Made by a program: the position numbers and the translations under genes. The notes beneath the pieces were generated by a model. It did no database searches, was not told where the DNA came from, and worked only from the letters and a program-made list of their open reading frames with translations. From positions 558,001 through 622,000 of the forward strand of contig OX365934.1 of the NCBI GenBank assembly GCA_947243795.1: a DNA stretch of 64,000 nt, written 5' to 3'. This document shows, one piece after another, positions 29,715-40,555 of this stretch (its first letter is position 1; every line of letters begins with the position of its first letter). The DNA is from Saccharomyces uvarum. Its lineage: Eukaryota; Ascomycota; Saccharomycetes; Saccharomycetales; Saccharomycetaceae.

Positions 29715-29836
29715 TCATAATGATGATTTCATTACTACCTATATGTTTTTTTCTGGCATCTCTAATGTTAGGGTGCGAAGTTTAAGTACTCTCCATTCGA
29801 TGAATACTATTTTGACAATATCTGATTTTACTATGA
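29715..29836 (+). ncRNA. SNR48: snR48, C/D box snoRNA guiding 25S methylation
   Basis: The C box ATGATGA is at 29720-29726 and the D box CTGA at 29822-29825. A 5-bp external stem pairs TCATA (29715-29719) with TATGA (29832-29836). The internal guide at 29749-29764, TTTTCTGGCATCTCTA, is complementary to the 25S rRNA segment UAGAGGUGCCAGAAAA with a single G-U pair. Counting from the peptidyl-transferase A2820, the bases facing it near the degenerate D' box are G2791 and G2793, the known snR48 targets. A C'-like CGATGA lies at 29799-29804. Position between SPR3 and ERG25 agrees with S. cerevisiae. The exact ends are approximate. Confidence 0.92.
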
Positions 29837-29958
29837 TTAAAAACGACCGAGAGAAAAACTAAAACAAAAAGGGACACCTTCGTAGAACACGATGTGTAGA
29901 TTCGCAGGCACTACAATCTTGCTCGTTCTTTTCGGCCTTGGCAATCTCGCTCTTCGCT

Positions 29959-30229
29959 TCGTTTAGATCACAAATATATTACACTGCGGAGCGCACCGAC
30001 GAGTTACGCAACGCACACGTCACCCGGCGCAGCACGCGTCACGTGAAGGTGTGGGGGCCTGCCGTTTAAAGCCGTTTGCGCCTTGGCCCGATAGAACCAC
30101 CGCGCAGAGCGCGCCAGGGTCGGTTATCGGGTGTCGTTTACGCTGGCATACGCTCGTTTAGTGCGCTCCGCAGCCGCCACTGCCTCCGCCACCGCCTTTT
30201 ATCGTATACGAGCCACTGTCCCTCGTATA
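29959..30229 (+). promoter_or_regulatory. Upc2/Ecm22-type sterol-response sites before ERG25
   Basis: The sterol regulatory core TCGTATA appears in the palindrome TCGTATACGA (30202-30211), so it reads on both strands, and again at 30223-30229. Two exact AR1 anaerobic motifs, TCGTTTAG, lie at 29959-29966 and 30154-30161, with a near match at 30134-30141. Upc2 and Ecm22 bind both motif types in sterol-biosynthetic and anaerobic genes. The sites lie 435-705 bp upstream of ERG25, as expected for oxygen and sterol control of this oxygen-requiring enzyme. Confidence 0.75.
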
Positions 30230-30640
30230 CGGTAAACGACCAGTGCCAGGACAATAGCATCTAACAGTAACCGATAACAGTCAGCAACCTCAAGGCACCT
30301 GGCACAAAATGGTCGAGAAAGAGGCCGTATCGCATCGCTTTCCCACCAAATTTTTTTTTCTCTTCTTCCCTCCTCTTGCCTTGCTCTGCCCTGGTCGTAT
30401 TATTCATTCTCTGCGCACTTTTAAACTATAGACACGCTGAATCCGCTATGCATGTACTTTTCTTATATATATGCATATGGATATGTGTGCGTACTTCTAT
30501 AATATATAATACAGGAAGATCTCTTCCTTTTTTCTTCTTCTCTTCTCTTCTCCCTTTTTTCTCTCTTTTCTTTCTTTCCCTATAGTAGATCTTATTATTA
30601 CTCATTAGTTCTTTCCCTCCACAATACCACAAAGGACTAA

Positions 30641-31594
<954 letters not shown>

Positions 31595-31921
31595 GACACT
31601 TCAAAAAAAAAAAAATGAAAAAATGAAATAAATTCCAACTATTTTTTTTACTTTCTTTTGTTTTCCTATCTTTTTCCTACACTAGTTTACTAAATATACG
31701 ATTTTAAATTAATCTCGATTAAATTTGAAACTATATTGCAATCTCGACATATATATATGTATACATACGTCTCTATTGAAACACACATATATATTTATAT
31801 ATACTTATTTATGATAAATTTTCACCAACATACTCATTTGACTTATTGAACAAAACATTATTATCTTATCTTTCTATTCTTATTCTTAAAACTTAAATAC
31901 ATATACAAACTAAAAAACTTC
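31595..31921. other. Convergent 3' region of ERG25 and ADE6
   Basis: This 327-bp AT-rich region has an A run just after the ERG25 stop and several TATATA polyadenylation efficiency elements usable from either strand. Nothing else is seen. Confidence 0.6.
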
Positions 31922-34900
31922 TTAACCAACCCATCTTCTGGCGGATCTGAATAATCTAATCCATGGACCATATCCGCCCCATTCTTCATATTTGCCCTCT
32001 GGGTACCAGGAGTTGGCCTCCAATCTGCAAACTCTCTCTGGATGTGGCATCATGGCAAGAACTCTACCATTTGGCGACTTGATACCAGCAATACCATTAC
32101 TAGATCCATTAGGATTGAATGGGAACCTTTCGGTGACGTTACCGTAATTGTCCACATACCTTATGCAACATAGCCCATCCTTTTCGAATTTGTCCAACTG
32201 TTCACCGCCTTGCGAGAAGGTGGCTTTACCTTCACCGTGTGCGACAGCAATTGGTAGTTTAGATCCCGCCATGCCGTTCAAGAAAACGGATTCTTCGCTG
32301 GAGTTATCCTTTTCTTGAGATATTTGCACCATACATACACGAGCTTCATATTGTTCACTGAAATTTCTTTCAAAACTAGGCCAGTTTTCACATCCCGGTA
32401 TGATATCTTTTAATCTACTCAAAAATTGACAACCATTACAAGCACCAAAGGCAAATGTATCTTGTCTTTCATTGAAGAATTTAGAGAATTGTGAACGGAC
32501 ACCTTCATGATACAATACAGATTTAGCCCAACCTGCACCTGCACCAAGAACATCACCATATGAAAACCCACCACAAGCAGCAAGACCGATGAAGTCATCC
32601 AAATGGAATCTACCTTCTAACAAATCTGTCATGGTAACATCCACCGAGTTGAACCCAGCTTGTTGGAAACACCATGCCATTTCCATTTGACCGTTGACAC
32701 CTTGCTCTCTTAAAATAGCAACCTTAGGTCTTTTACTGGATAATTCTAATTCAATCTTCATATCATCAGCTGGGTTATAGGTTAAGGCATATTGTAAACC
32801 GGGGTCTTTATCATCTGTGATAGTGGCAAACTCTTCTTCCGCACTCTTTGGATTGTCTCTCAATTTCTGCATCTCATATGATGTCTTGCTCCAACTTTGT
32901 TCTAGTTCGGATCTTGTGTTGGTGTAAATTACATCACCGCCCTTAGACCCAACAATCTTAATTTCTTGACTTTGGAAAGATGGCTTACCTACGACAGAAA
33001 TATATTCTTTCGCAATTCCATTCTCCTTCAAGATGTTTTCAAATTTACTCAAGTTCTTACTAGAGACTTGGAAAACTGCACCTAATTCTTCATTAAATAA
33101 GTTAGTCAATTGACTTTCCAAATCGTCACCATCAATGTTGATTTCCAAACCACATCTAGAGGCAAAGGCCATTTCTAGTAAAGTGACTAGTAAACCACCA
33201 TCAGATCTATCGTGATAAGCCAACACTATGTCTTCATTTTCTTGATGCAATTGAATCAAACTCTCCAAGAAGCCCTTCAAGATGACATTGTCATGAACAG
33301 TAGGCGACTTGTTACCAACTTGATTGTAAACTTGTAACAAAGCAGAGGCTCCTAGTGCTTTGGCTTCTTGTTTGACGGATAAATCAACCAATACAAGGAC
33401 TGAATCTTTAGCGCTTTCCTTCAATAACGGAGTCCATGTTTTGCTAGTATTGGAAACTGGAGCAAATGCAGTGATGTTTAATGACAATGGTGCTGTGACT
33501 TCCTTGTCATCCCATTTCATTTTCATAGACATAGAGTCCTTACCAACGGGAATAGCAATGCCTAATGCAGGACATAAGTCCATACCCAATGCTTGAACGG
33601 CTTCGTATAATTTTGAACCCTCACCTTGATGAGAGGCTGGTGACATCCAGTTAGCGGATAGCTTAATATGTTTTAAGGATTTCACGTCGGCTGCGAGAAC
33701 GTTCAATAATGATTCTGCTACAGACAGTTTAGCAGAAGCAGCTGCAGAGATTAAAGCATTTACTGGTTTTTCACCCATGGCCAATGCTTCACCACTAGAA
33801 ATTATTGTTTCACCAAGAGATGTACCAGTGACACCAACATCGGCAACAGGTACTTGCCAAGGACCGACAAATTGATCTCTATCAATTAAACCTGTAACAG
33901 ATCTGTCACCAATAGTGATTAAAAATGACTTAGAGCCAACAGATGGTAAGTTCAAAACTCTTTCAATGGCATCCTGTAAAGATGGAATTTCGGTTAGGTT
34001 TGCTTCTGGCAAACTCAGTGGTTCGGTTATGGCTTCTCTTGACATCTTTGGAGGTTTACCAAACAAAATTGGCATTTCCAAATCAATTGGAGTTGTTTTC
34101 AAAAGAGGGTCTTCAACAATTAATTTTTGTTCAGCTGTAGCATGACCAACAACAGCAAATGGAGCTCTTTCTCTTTTACATATGTCTTCAAAAATTGACA
34201 AATCTTGAGGGGAGACACCAAGAACATAACGTTCTTGAGATTCGTTACACCAAATCTCCATTGGTGACATACCAGGTTCTAATGAAAGAACCTTTCTAAT
34301 GTCAAATTTGGCACCTAGATCATTATCGTGAACCAACTCAGGCAAGGCATTGGATAAACCACCAGCACCAACATCATGAATGGATTGAATAGGGTTGTTG
34401 TTGCCTAGGGCGACACAAGCGTCGATTACTTGTTGACAACGACGTTCCATTTCTGGATTTCCTCTTTGCACAGAAGCAAAATCTAAATCAGCGGATCCTT
34501 CACCGGAAGCAATAGAGGAAGCAGCACCACCACCTAAACCGATCAACATAGATTGACCACCAAGGACAATCAAACAAGAACCTGGGGTGATTGGAGTATT
34601 TTTCAAAGCAAATTGAGGTCTAACTGTTCCTAAACCACCAGCAAGCATAATTGGTTTATGAAATCCTCTGATTTCCTCCTTTCCTTGATGATTCAAAACC
34701 TTAGTAGTTAAAGTTCTGAAGTAACCGTTGATACAAGGTCTACCAAATTCGTTATTAAATGCAGCGGAACCTAAGGGGGCCTCAATCATAATATCCAATG
34801 CGGATGCAATATGGTAAGGCTTACCAATGTTCAATTCCCAAGGTTGTTCATTACCTGGTATCAAAAGGTCGCTTACGGAGAACCCACTCAACCCACACTT

Positions 34901-35998
34901 GGTTTTGGAACCTCTGCCTGTAGCACCTTCATCTCTTATTTCACCACCGGAACCTGTGGCGGCACCAGGGAAGGGAGAAACAGCTGTTGGGTGATTGTGA
35001 GTTTCCACCTTAATAAGCAATGGGACTTTTTCTTTTATAGAGGTCCATTCCTTTGTAGCAGAATTTGGTGCAAAGAAAAAGGCATCATTCTCACTGTCCA
35101 AGACTGCTGCATTATCAGAATAAGCACTGATCGTATATTCTGGGTTTAGTTTATGGGTATTTCTAATCATTTGAAACAAAGTAAGTTGTTGTTTTAATCC
35201 ATCAAGGGTCCAATCGGCATTGAAGATTTTGTGACGACAATGTTCTGAATTCACTTGAGCAAACATGAATAGTTCAACATCAGTTGGGTCTCTCTTCATA
35301 GTTTCAACAAAGGCATGGATCAAATACTCCATCTCTCCACCGTCTAAAGCCAAACCTAGTTTTACATTAGCTTTAGAAAGAATGTCTTTTGGAGACTGCT
35401 TTGTGTCCGTGGGAGTTAATGGGACGTGAACCAATGGTTTTGGCTCGTCATGTGTGAAAATATCCCTTGTATTTGGAGGTTCAGTCAAAAACAGTTGTTG
35501 AGTCATTCTATCGTAAACACATTTCAAAGAAATGTCATTTAGATTTTCCAAAAGAGGGAAACCTGGAACGGTCTTAATCAATAAAGCTACTCCTCTTTCA
35601 ATACGTTCTACTCTGTCCTGCAACCCACATACATGAGCAATGTTGGTAGCCTTCGAAGACCAAGGAGAAATGGTACCTGGTCTAGGAACAACTCTAATCA
35701 AATAAGTGTCTTCATCAAGAGCTGAGCTAGTCAGATTGTTAGCGACAGCATCGTTCAGTTGTTTTGCTAATGGGTCATTGGCAATGTCCAGAGCAGAATC
35801 GTAAGTCAACAAGACCTCTAGCAATTTGGTATCTTGTTCAGACAAATTTTGGGCGATGCCGTTGACGTAATGGATGTAACATGAGCGTAGTTCATTGATA
35901 ACGGAAGTGCTGTTTGTATAGGAATTTATATCCTTGATCAAGTTGTCAACTCTGAACTGAGATAAGGCCTTAGGGCCTGGCAAAATGTAATCAGTCAT
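31922..35998 (-). CDS. ADE6: ADE6, phosphoribosylformylglycinamidine synthase
   Basis: Ade6 (YGR061C) carries out the fourth step of purine synthesis, converting FGAR to FGAM with ATP and glutamine in the cytosol. The 1358 residues match S. cerevisiae exactly in length and are the large fused PurL form. An N-terminal PurS-like domain comes first, followed by two AIRS-type halves of the synthetase core, including the conserved VETHNHPTAVSPFPGAATG block. A C-terminal class I glutamine amidotransferase starts near residue 1095. The amidotransferase nucleophile is Cys1187 in FGACNGCQ, and the histidine motif PHPER lies near the end. It is the last of seven tandem minus-strand genes. The promoter has a Gcn4/Bas1-type core. 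Confidence 0.98.
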   Translation of the reverse strand: MTDYILPGPKALSQFRVDNLIKDINSYTNSTSVINELRSCYIHYVNGIAQNLSEQDTKLLEVLLTYDSALDIANDPLAKQLNDAVANNLTSSALDEDTYLIRVVPRPGTISPWSSKATNIAHVCGLQDRVERIERGVALLIKTVPGFPLLENLNDISLKCVYDRMTQQLFLTEPPNTRDIFTHDEPKPLVHVPLTPTDTKQSPKDILSKANVKLGLALDGGEMEYLIHAFVETMKRDPTDVELFMFAQVNSEHCRHKIFNADWTLDGLKQQLTLFQMIRNTHKLNPEYTISAYSDNAAVLDSENDAFFFAPNSATKEWTSIKEKVPLLIKVETHNHPTAVSPFPGAATGSGGEIRDEGATGRGSKTKCGLSGFSVSDLLIPGNEQPWELNIGKPYHIASALDIMIEAPLGSAAFNNEFGRPCINGYFRTLTTKVLNHQGKEEIRGFHKPIMLAGGLGTVRPQFALKNTPITPGSCLIVLGGQSMLIGLGGGAASSIASGEGSADLDFASVQRGNPEMERRCQQVIDACVALGNNNPIQSIHDVGAGGLSNALPELVHDNDLGAKFDIRKVLSLEPGMSPMEIWCNESQERYVLGVSPQDLSIFEDICKRERAPFAVVGHATAEQKLIVEDPLLKTTPIDLEMPILFGKPPKMSREAITEPLSLPEANLTEIPSLQDAIERVLNLPSVGSKSFLITIGDRSVTGLIDRDQFVGPWQVPVADVGVTGTSLGETIISSGEALAMGEKPVNALISAAASAKLSVAESLLNVLAADVKSLKHIKLSANWMSPASHQGEGSKLYEAVQALGMDLCPALGIAIPVGKDSMSMKMKWDDKEVTAPLSLNITAFAPVSNTSKTWTPLLKESAKDSVLVLVDLSVKQEAKALGASALLQVYNQVGNKSPTVHDNVILKGFLESLIQLHQENEDIVLAYHDRSDGGLLVTLLEMAFASRCGLEINIDGDDLESQLTNLFNEELGAVFQVSSKNLSKFENILKENGIAKEYISVVGKPSFQSQEIKIVGSKGGDVIYTNTRSELEQSWSKTSYEMQKLRDNPKSAEEEFATITDDKDPGLQYALTYNPADDMKIELELSSKRPKVAILREQGVNGQMEMAWCFQQAGFNSVDVTMTDLLEGRFHLDDFIGLAACGGFSYGDVLGAGAGWAKSVLYHEGVRSQFSKFFNERQDTFAFGACNGCQFLSRLKDIIPGCENWPSFERNFSEQYEARVCMVQISQEKDNSSEESVFLNGMAGSKLPIAVAHGEGKATFSQGGEQLDKFEKDGLCCIRYVDNYGNVTERFPFNPNGSSNGIAGIKSPNGRVLAMMPHPERVCRLEANSWYPEGKYEEWGGYGPWIRLFRSARRWVG

Positions 35999-36367
35999 TA
36001 AGCTTGACTTCTTTTGTTAAGGACCTGAGAAGATTGATAGCCGATAATAGACTTACGCAAATTCTTAGGGATATTGGCAAAAGAAAGTTGAAGAGATATA
36101 AACTTCGAAAGACCACACGAACAATTATTTAAATATATATGACCAAGTCCCTCGAAGAAAAGTGATGCGAGAAAGAGTTAAACTACAGGATATATTGCGT
36201 TATTACAGTATCGTTTGTTTAATGAGTCCTCATTCATTTTTTTTTTCAATTTCCACCTCGGTGACAAGTTTGGAAACGGGTCAGCCGGAAAGAGTCACGA
36301 ACATCCGAATGTCATTTCTATCTATTTACAAGCTGATCTATTAAATATCCTATTTAGGTGCCTACAG
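35999..36367. other. ADE6 promoter and COX18 3' region
   Basis: This 369-bp gap lies between tandem genes. A GAGTCA core at 36292-36297 is the only specific site recognised. A T run lies at about 36238-36246. Confidence 0.5.
36292..36297 (-). promoter_or_regulatory. TGACTC core (Bas1/Gcn4) upstream of ADE6
   Basis: GAGTCA on the plus strand reads TGACTC on the ADE6 strand, about 295 bp upstream of its start. TGACTC is the shared core of Bas1 and Gcn4 sites that activate purine genes. A near match (GAGTCC) lies at 36225-36230. A six-base core alone is weak evidence. Confidence 0.45.
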
Positions 36368-37318
36368 TCATCGTTGGTAGGGGTATATCCAGTTTAGAAC
36401 AATGTTCTGCACCAAAGAGTACAGCTGTGAGGATATCCAGTAGAGCGAAAGTAGGAATGGAGCCTGCGAGGACATTGCTAGCATGACGACGCAGCCAAGC
36501 CTCGACACATTCAGTATGCTGGCCATTGCCTCTTGGACCCTGGATGAATTTCTTGAAATAGTCTTTATACCTTGCGATGACATGTTGGAACTAAACATCA
36601 ATCGGCCGTTATATTCAACGTTCAGTACGGCCAAAGTTCCAACCAGAATGGGCGCTAGTAAGGGCATTGCTGTTAGAGGTGAGCTTAGATCAAAAGATCC
36701 GAACCCCAGTGCAGCAATCCAAGAAGGATAGAAAGTTTCTATTAGCTGCGCCTTTGTAAGCGTCCTAATACCCATGGAGATCGTCACCCAAAGCGGAATT
36801 TGGACGATAGGCAATAGCGCGTTCTTCCACAATGAGACATTATACTTTTTGAATAGCTTCTTTTGCCTGTTTCTTGTCTCTTTCACTGCTAAAAGGGTGA
36901 TTTGATCTGGGGTCAGAATGCCTGGATTCTGCACCGGTAGTGGAATGAGGGTGCCAGTTGCGTTAATCTTGACAGGGTTCTTGGACTTTTTGTTGGTGAT
37001 AGCTGCTAATCGAAGTTTGACAATAGGCGTTATTGGTTGAACCAGTTTCCTCAGTTCTTGCTGTTTCAATATTCTTCTCCGCTGCCACACACTGAACGGC
37101 AATGTCACCAGGGTCCTAAGTGTGATTGTACTCAAGGGAACAATCACTATCCAAGGTATCTGTGAAACCTCATGGAGATTTAGAAATGTGTCTGCTACAC
37201 TTTGGAAAAGGGAAAAGTTTCTCTTTGTACTCGCGTTAAACCTACCATACCGTAGGCCAGCTGGGCTTGATGAGGACAATGCAACAGTTTTTTGACGATT
37301 GATTAACCTCTTAAACAT
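36368..37318 (-). CDS. COX18: COX18, mitochondrial membrane insertase (Oxa1 family)
   Basis: Cox18 (YGR062C) belongs to the Oxa1/YidC/Alb3 family. It exports the C-terminal tail of Cox2 across the inner membrane, together with Mss2 and Pnt1. The 316 residues equal the S. cerevisiae length. Residues 1-32 are a basic presequence rich in Arg, Ser and Ala. Membrane segments are visible at about 52-76 (IPWIVIVPLSTITLRTLVTLPF), 165-182 and 215-232, and in the C-terminal part at about 265-300. The long charged loop between the first two segments is typical of the family. It lies head-to-tail with SPT4 upstream. Confidence 0.95.
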   Translation of the reverse strand: MFKRLINRQKTVALSSSSPAGLRYGRFNASTKRNFSLFQSVADTFLNLHEVSQIPWIVIVPLSTITLRTLVTLPFSVWQRRRILKQQELRKLVQPITPIVKLRLAAITNKKSKNPVKINATGTLIPLPVQNPGILTPDQITLLAVKETRNRQKKLFKKYNVSLWKNALLPIVQIPLWVTISMGIRTLTKAQLIETFYPSWIAALGFGSFDLSSPLTAMPLLAPILVGTLAVLNVEYNGRLMFSSNMSSQGIKTISRNSSRVQEAMASILNVSRLGCVVMLAMSSQAPFLLSLYWISSQLYSLVQNIVLNWIYPYQR

Positions 37319-37554
37319 AATGTCATAGTTTGATGCTTGGTTTTCTTTCCTTTAAGGTCTTTTGCTAGTGCTCTTTTTAGAGTTTAGTTGAATTACTAGA
37401 TGTTAAGAAAAATTTAGTTTGCCAAAACAAAAATAAAAAGTGCAGGAACGCTAAATAAATGAAAGCATCGGTATTATATGCTAGAATATTTAAATAAAAA
37501 AAACACAACGAAATGTTCATTACTACTATACATGTTATGCCTGGAAGGGAGGCT

Positions 37555-37863
37555 CTATTCAACTTGACTACCATCTCTTGGTTTGTAATGAGGCAGCAGC
37601 TCCACAACCTCGGCCGGTAGCCTACCATCGACCTTGATGGCGTACATGCCCGCAACATTGTGATCCACACTCAACCATTTTGCCACCCATGATTTGGTAG
37701 GCTTGCACATCCCAACGAGGCCTTCGAATGATGGCGAGGTACATTCCATCGTGGAAACACCCGCTTCTTCAAAGATACCTTGACAGTTGGGACACCCCTC
37801 TCTATTAAACTCGTTCGTGGTCTGAACTATGCCACATAGCATGCAAGCTCTTTCACTGGACAT
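37555..37863 (-). CDS. SPT4: SPT4, subunit of the Spt4-Spt5 (DSIF) elongation factor
   Basis: Spt4 (YGR063C) binds the Spt5 NGN domain and helps RNA polymerases I and II through chromatin. The 102 residues equal the S. cerevisiae length when the ATG at 37861-37863 is used ([14 protein letters not shown]). The frame extends 15 codons further to another ATG, but that extension is not part of known Spt4. The zinc-binding cysteines are C7, C10, C24 and C27. A conserved beta-rich fold follows, with the [16 protein letters not shown] block. Confidence 0.97.
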   Translation of the reverse strand: MSSERACMLCGIVQTTNEFNREGCPNCQGIFEEAGVSTMECTSPSFEGLVGMCKPTKSWVAKWLSVDHNVAGMYAIKVDGRLPAEVVELLPHYKPRDGSQVE

Positions 37864-38140
37864 TTCTTGATCTTTCCCCCTTTTAATCTGACACACTGTT
37901 GTTCCCAAGAAGTCTTAAGCACCACAAGTCCAGAATAATAATTGGTATATGCAGTTCGGGCCTTTTGTTTTCATTTTTTATTCTTCCTTTACTCGAACCT
38001 TCAACGTATACAGTGACCATAATACGCCAAGAGTGACAAAAATTTGAAAATTATTAAGCGTAATGCATGAATATAGATTATATATCATATGATAACTGAA
38101 GCGCAATGTAATTAGTTGTTGTTTCGGTTATAAAAAACTA

Positions 38141-39919
38141 TCAGGATCGTTTTAGATAGTAGTAGCCGTCTTTTTCCTCCATATCTTTTCTTACAAATTC
38201 TGGAAGCTCTTCGCCCTTACTACTATCATATAAGATGATACCATTTCCTAGAGCGTGCTTCTTTTCGTTCCTCTTGTAGAAAAACAAAACAACAAATGTC
38301 CATAAACCGTAAATAGCACCGAAGATTAAACTTACGGTGTAACCGGTCTTGAAACGAGGCGACTCCACAGTAGGCCATGCCAACGTGGGGATCCAGGCGT
38401 AAGTAGACTGAGAGAATGAATAAATGGCGATCCACGTGACGGCTTTCACTTGAGGATCGAATCTTAAGAAGTCGTTTATAAACGACCATAGGCATGGTGA
38501 CGCAGCAACACTGAAATACGTGGTGAAAAATGCATACCATTTAGCCTTGGAGGAAATATCCCATTTGATTAGCAGACCACAAGAAACGGTATTCATAATA
38601 GCGGCAAATACCATAAATATCCATTTGCATCTAAACATATCAGCACCCATAGCACAAAAGATCACGTACGCAAACCCTAGACAAGCCGGAATAACACTCA
38701 GGTTGTTTACCTGAGAAATAGAATATTTAGTGTTAGATTTCAACCACAATGTATACGAACCACTATAGGCGGTCATATTATTCCATGAGCACATATCGAA
38801 GATAACAAGCACCCAAAATGCTGGGGTGCAGAACACTTTCTTCCAAAGCTTTCTGCTCCAAAGTGGAACTAGCTTACTTTTGTCGACACCGTCTTTAATT
38901 TGGTTTCTCTTATTTCTGGCTCTTGCAATTCTGATTTCTTCATCAGTCAAGAATAAAGAGTAACATTTGGATGGTACACCGGGAATAACGAAAAATCCAA
39001 TAATAGCTGTTGGAAGCGAAATTGCAATGGCGTCGATCAAAAACATCCATCTCCAACCAGCCAGACCATGCACACCGTTCAAACTTTTGAATATACGGCT
39101 TTGTAAGAGACCCGAGGTCACGGACCCCAATTGCTGCCCACAAAAGAATAAGCAAACTCTTGAGTTGATTTCGTCGGGGGCATACCAACAGCCCAAAATA
39201 TACTGTGATACTGGGTAGTAGGCTGCACCGAAGGCACTCAAGATAAATCTGTAAGCTCTCAATTCAGCCAAAGTTTTTGCCCTATAACAAGCAAATGTAA
39301 ACCATGTCCAACCCAAATCCATTACCGGTAAAATTATATGAGCGGGGAATCTTGGCAACAAGTACATAAATGGTAACTGGAAAACAATGGCACCGACATT
39401 AGCAATAGTTGAAGTATAAACGTAATCATTACCCTTCATTTTTAAATCCTCCTTCATGTTGGAGACGTAAGCGTTGGTGTAGTTATTCGAATCCACCGAC
39501 TTGGACCAACATAACATGAAAAAGTACAAAGCAATAACAATGTCTAGTTTATAAAGTAGTCTTCTCTCTGCCTTTGTTTGGGTGGTATGGTTAGGATACA
39601 AAAATTCGTACCACTTACGCGATTTCTTGTACTCTTTATTAACACGATATTCGAACTCATCGAAATACTTCCACCATTTACGGCCAGCTTCATCTCTCAC
39701 CTCGTATGGCAATTCGTGTCTCAAATTTTGCGGATGAGCTTCCACGGCGGTGGATTCTGCTGTAACATCAACTTTTGAAGACTTGCCAAGGTCGTGATGC
39801 AATTCCTCTTCGGCCACGATGCTGGATGTAGTGTCTTCCGAGTATAAATCTTGATCCTCTTCGGGTAGTATTCTCAAATGAGGAAGGTAACTCTTCCATG
39901 ATTTCTTAGAATCACTCAT
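38141..39919 (-). CDS. VHT1: VHT1, high-affinity biotin/H+ symporter
   Basis: Vht1 (YGR065C) is the plasma-membrane biotin importer of the anion:cation symporter (Dal5-like) branch of the major facilitator superfamily; yeast needs it because biotin synthesis is incomplete. The 592 residues (593 in S. cerevisiae) have a long charged N-terminal cytosolic segment of about 120 residues, then twelve membrane segments to about residue 555. The first contains the KLDIVIALYFFMLCWSKSVD motif, and a large central loop is seen after helix six. A short acidic/basic tail ends it. The promoter contains a perfect Vhr1 element. Confidence 0.97.
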   Translation of the reverse strand: MSDSKKSWKSYLPHLRILPEEDQDLYSEDTTSSIVAEEELHHDLGKSSKVDVTAESTAVEAHPQNLRHELPYEVRDEAGRKWWKYFDEFEYRVNKEYKKSRKWYEFLYPNHTTQTKAERRLLYKLDIVIALYFFMLCWSKSVDSNNYTNAYVSNMKEDLKMKGNDYVYTSTIANVGAIVFQLPFMYLLPRFPAHIILPVMDLGWTWFTFACYRAKTLAELRAYRFILSAFGAAYYPVSQYILGCWYAPDEINSRVCLFFCGQQLGSVTSGLLQSRIFKSLNGVHGLAGWRWMFLIDAIAISLPTAIIGFFVIPGVPSKCYSLFLTDEEIRIARARNKRNQIKDGVDKSKLVPLWSRKLWKKVFCTPAFWVLVIFDMCSWNNMTAYSGSYTLWLKSNTKYSISQVNNLSVIPACLGFAYVIFCAMGADMFRCKWIFMVFAAIMNTVSCGLLIKWDISSKAKWYAFFTTYFSVAASPCLWSFINDFLRFDPQVKAVTWIAIYSFSQSTYAWIPTLAWPTVESPRFKTGYTVSLIFGAIYGLWTFVVLFFYKRNEKKHALGNGIILYDSSKGEELPEFVRKDMEEKDGYYYLKRS

Positions 39920-40200
39920 TTTTTGCTGCTTTCCGTTAGTTTATTTACAGGTGGAAGGAAATAAAGAAGAATGTGTTAATATATAGCTTTGATCTTCGGA
40001 GAACAGCCTTTATATATAGTATTTATAAATGATCTAATAGCCGCAAGAGTCATAGAGATTGTTGGGAATGGCTTATCATTCAATTCTAGCCTTGTATTTC
40101 ATAAGTCAGTTTTTTTTTTTGCATTTCACACATTTTTCTTTTCTTTTTCATTTGCAGTTGCGTGGAAGACTACTTGCGGTCGTACGGCGCATTCTGTGTG

Positions 40201-40218
40201 AATCATCCCAACATGATT
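40201..40218. promoter_or_regulatory. Vhr1 response element (VHRE) before VHT1
   Basis: AATCA, eight bases, then TGATT: an exact fit to the vitamin H response element AATCA-N8-TGAYT. It lies about 282 bp upstream of the VHT1 start. Vhr1 activates VHT1 and BIO5 through this element when biotin is low. Confidence 0.85.
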
Positions 40219-40555
40219 CAGAATCTCAATGCCGTTTTGGGACAACATTGATGACTTTTCAGGATACCGCCGCAGTATTTTGGCTGACGCAATTGCAACT
40301 TGGGGTGATCATTGGAGGTAAAGGCACTGGTTGGGTATTCGCCGTTTAATTAGCGAGTCACCTGAAGAAGACCTAGAGCGCTGCAATAAGTGGATATAAT
40401 CTTGTTTAAACTATCCATGCTGAATTCTGCAAACAATAAACTCAACATCCGCGGTGACGTGCATTTACAAAAAAGATAGGTCATTTCCAAAATGAATGTT
40501 CTTCTCGTCCCTCATCAATCGTGTATCTAATTACAAAAGGAGATACTTGAATCGT

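Noticed and set aside
36225-36230. Second Gcn4-like site before ADE6 (GAGTCC)
   Set aside because: It differs from the core at the last base and was left as a near match only.
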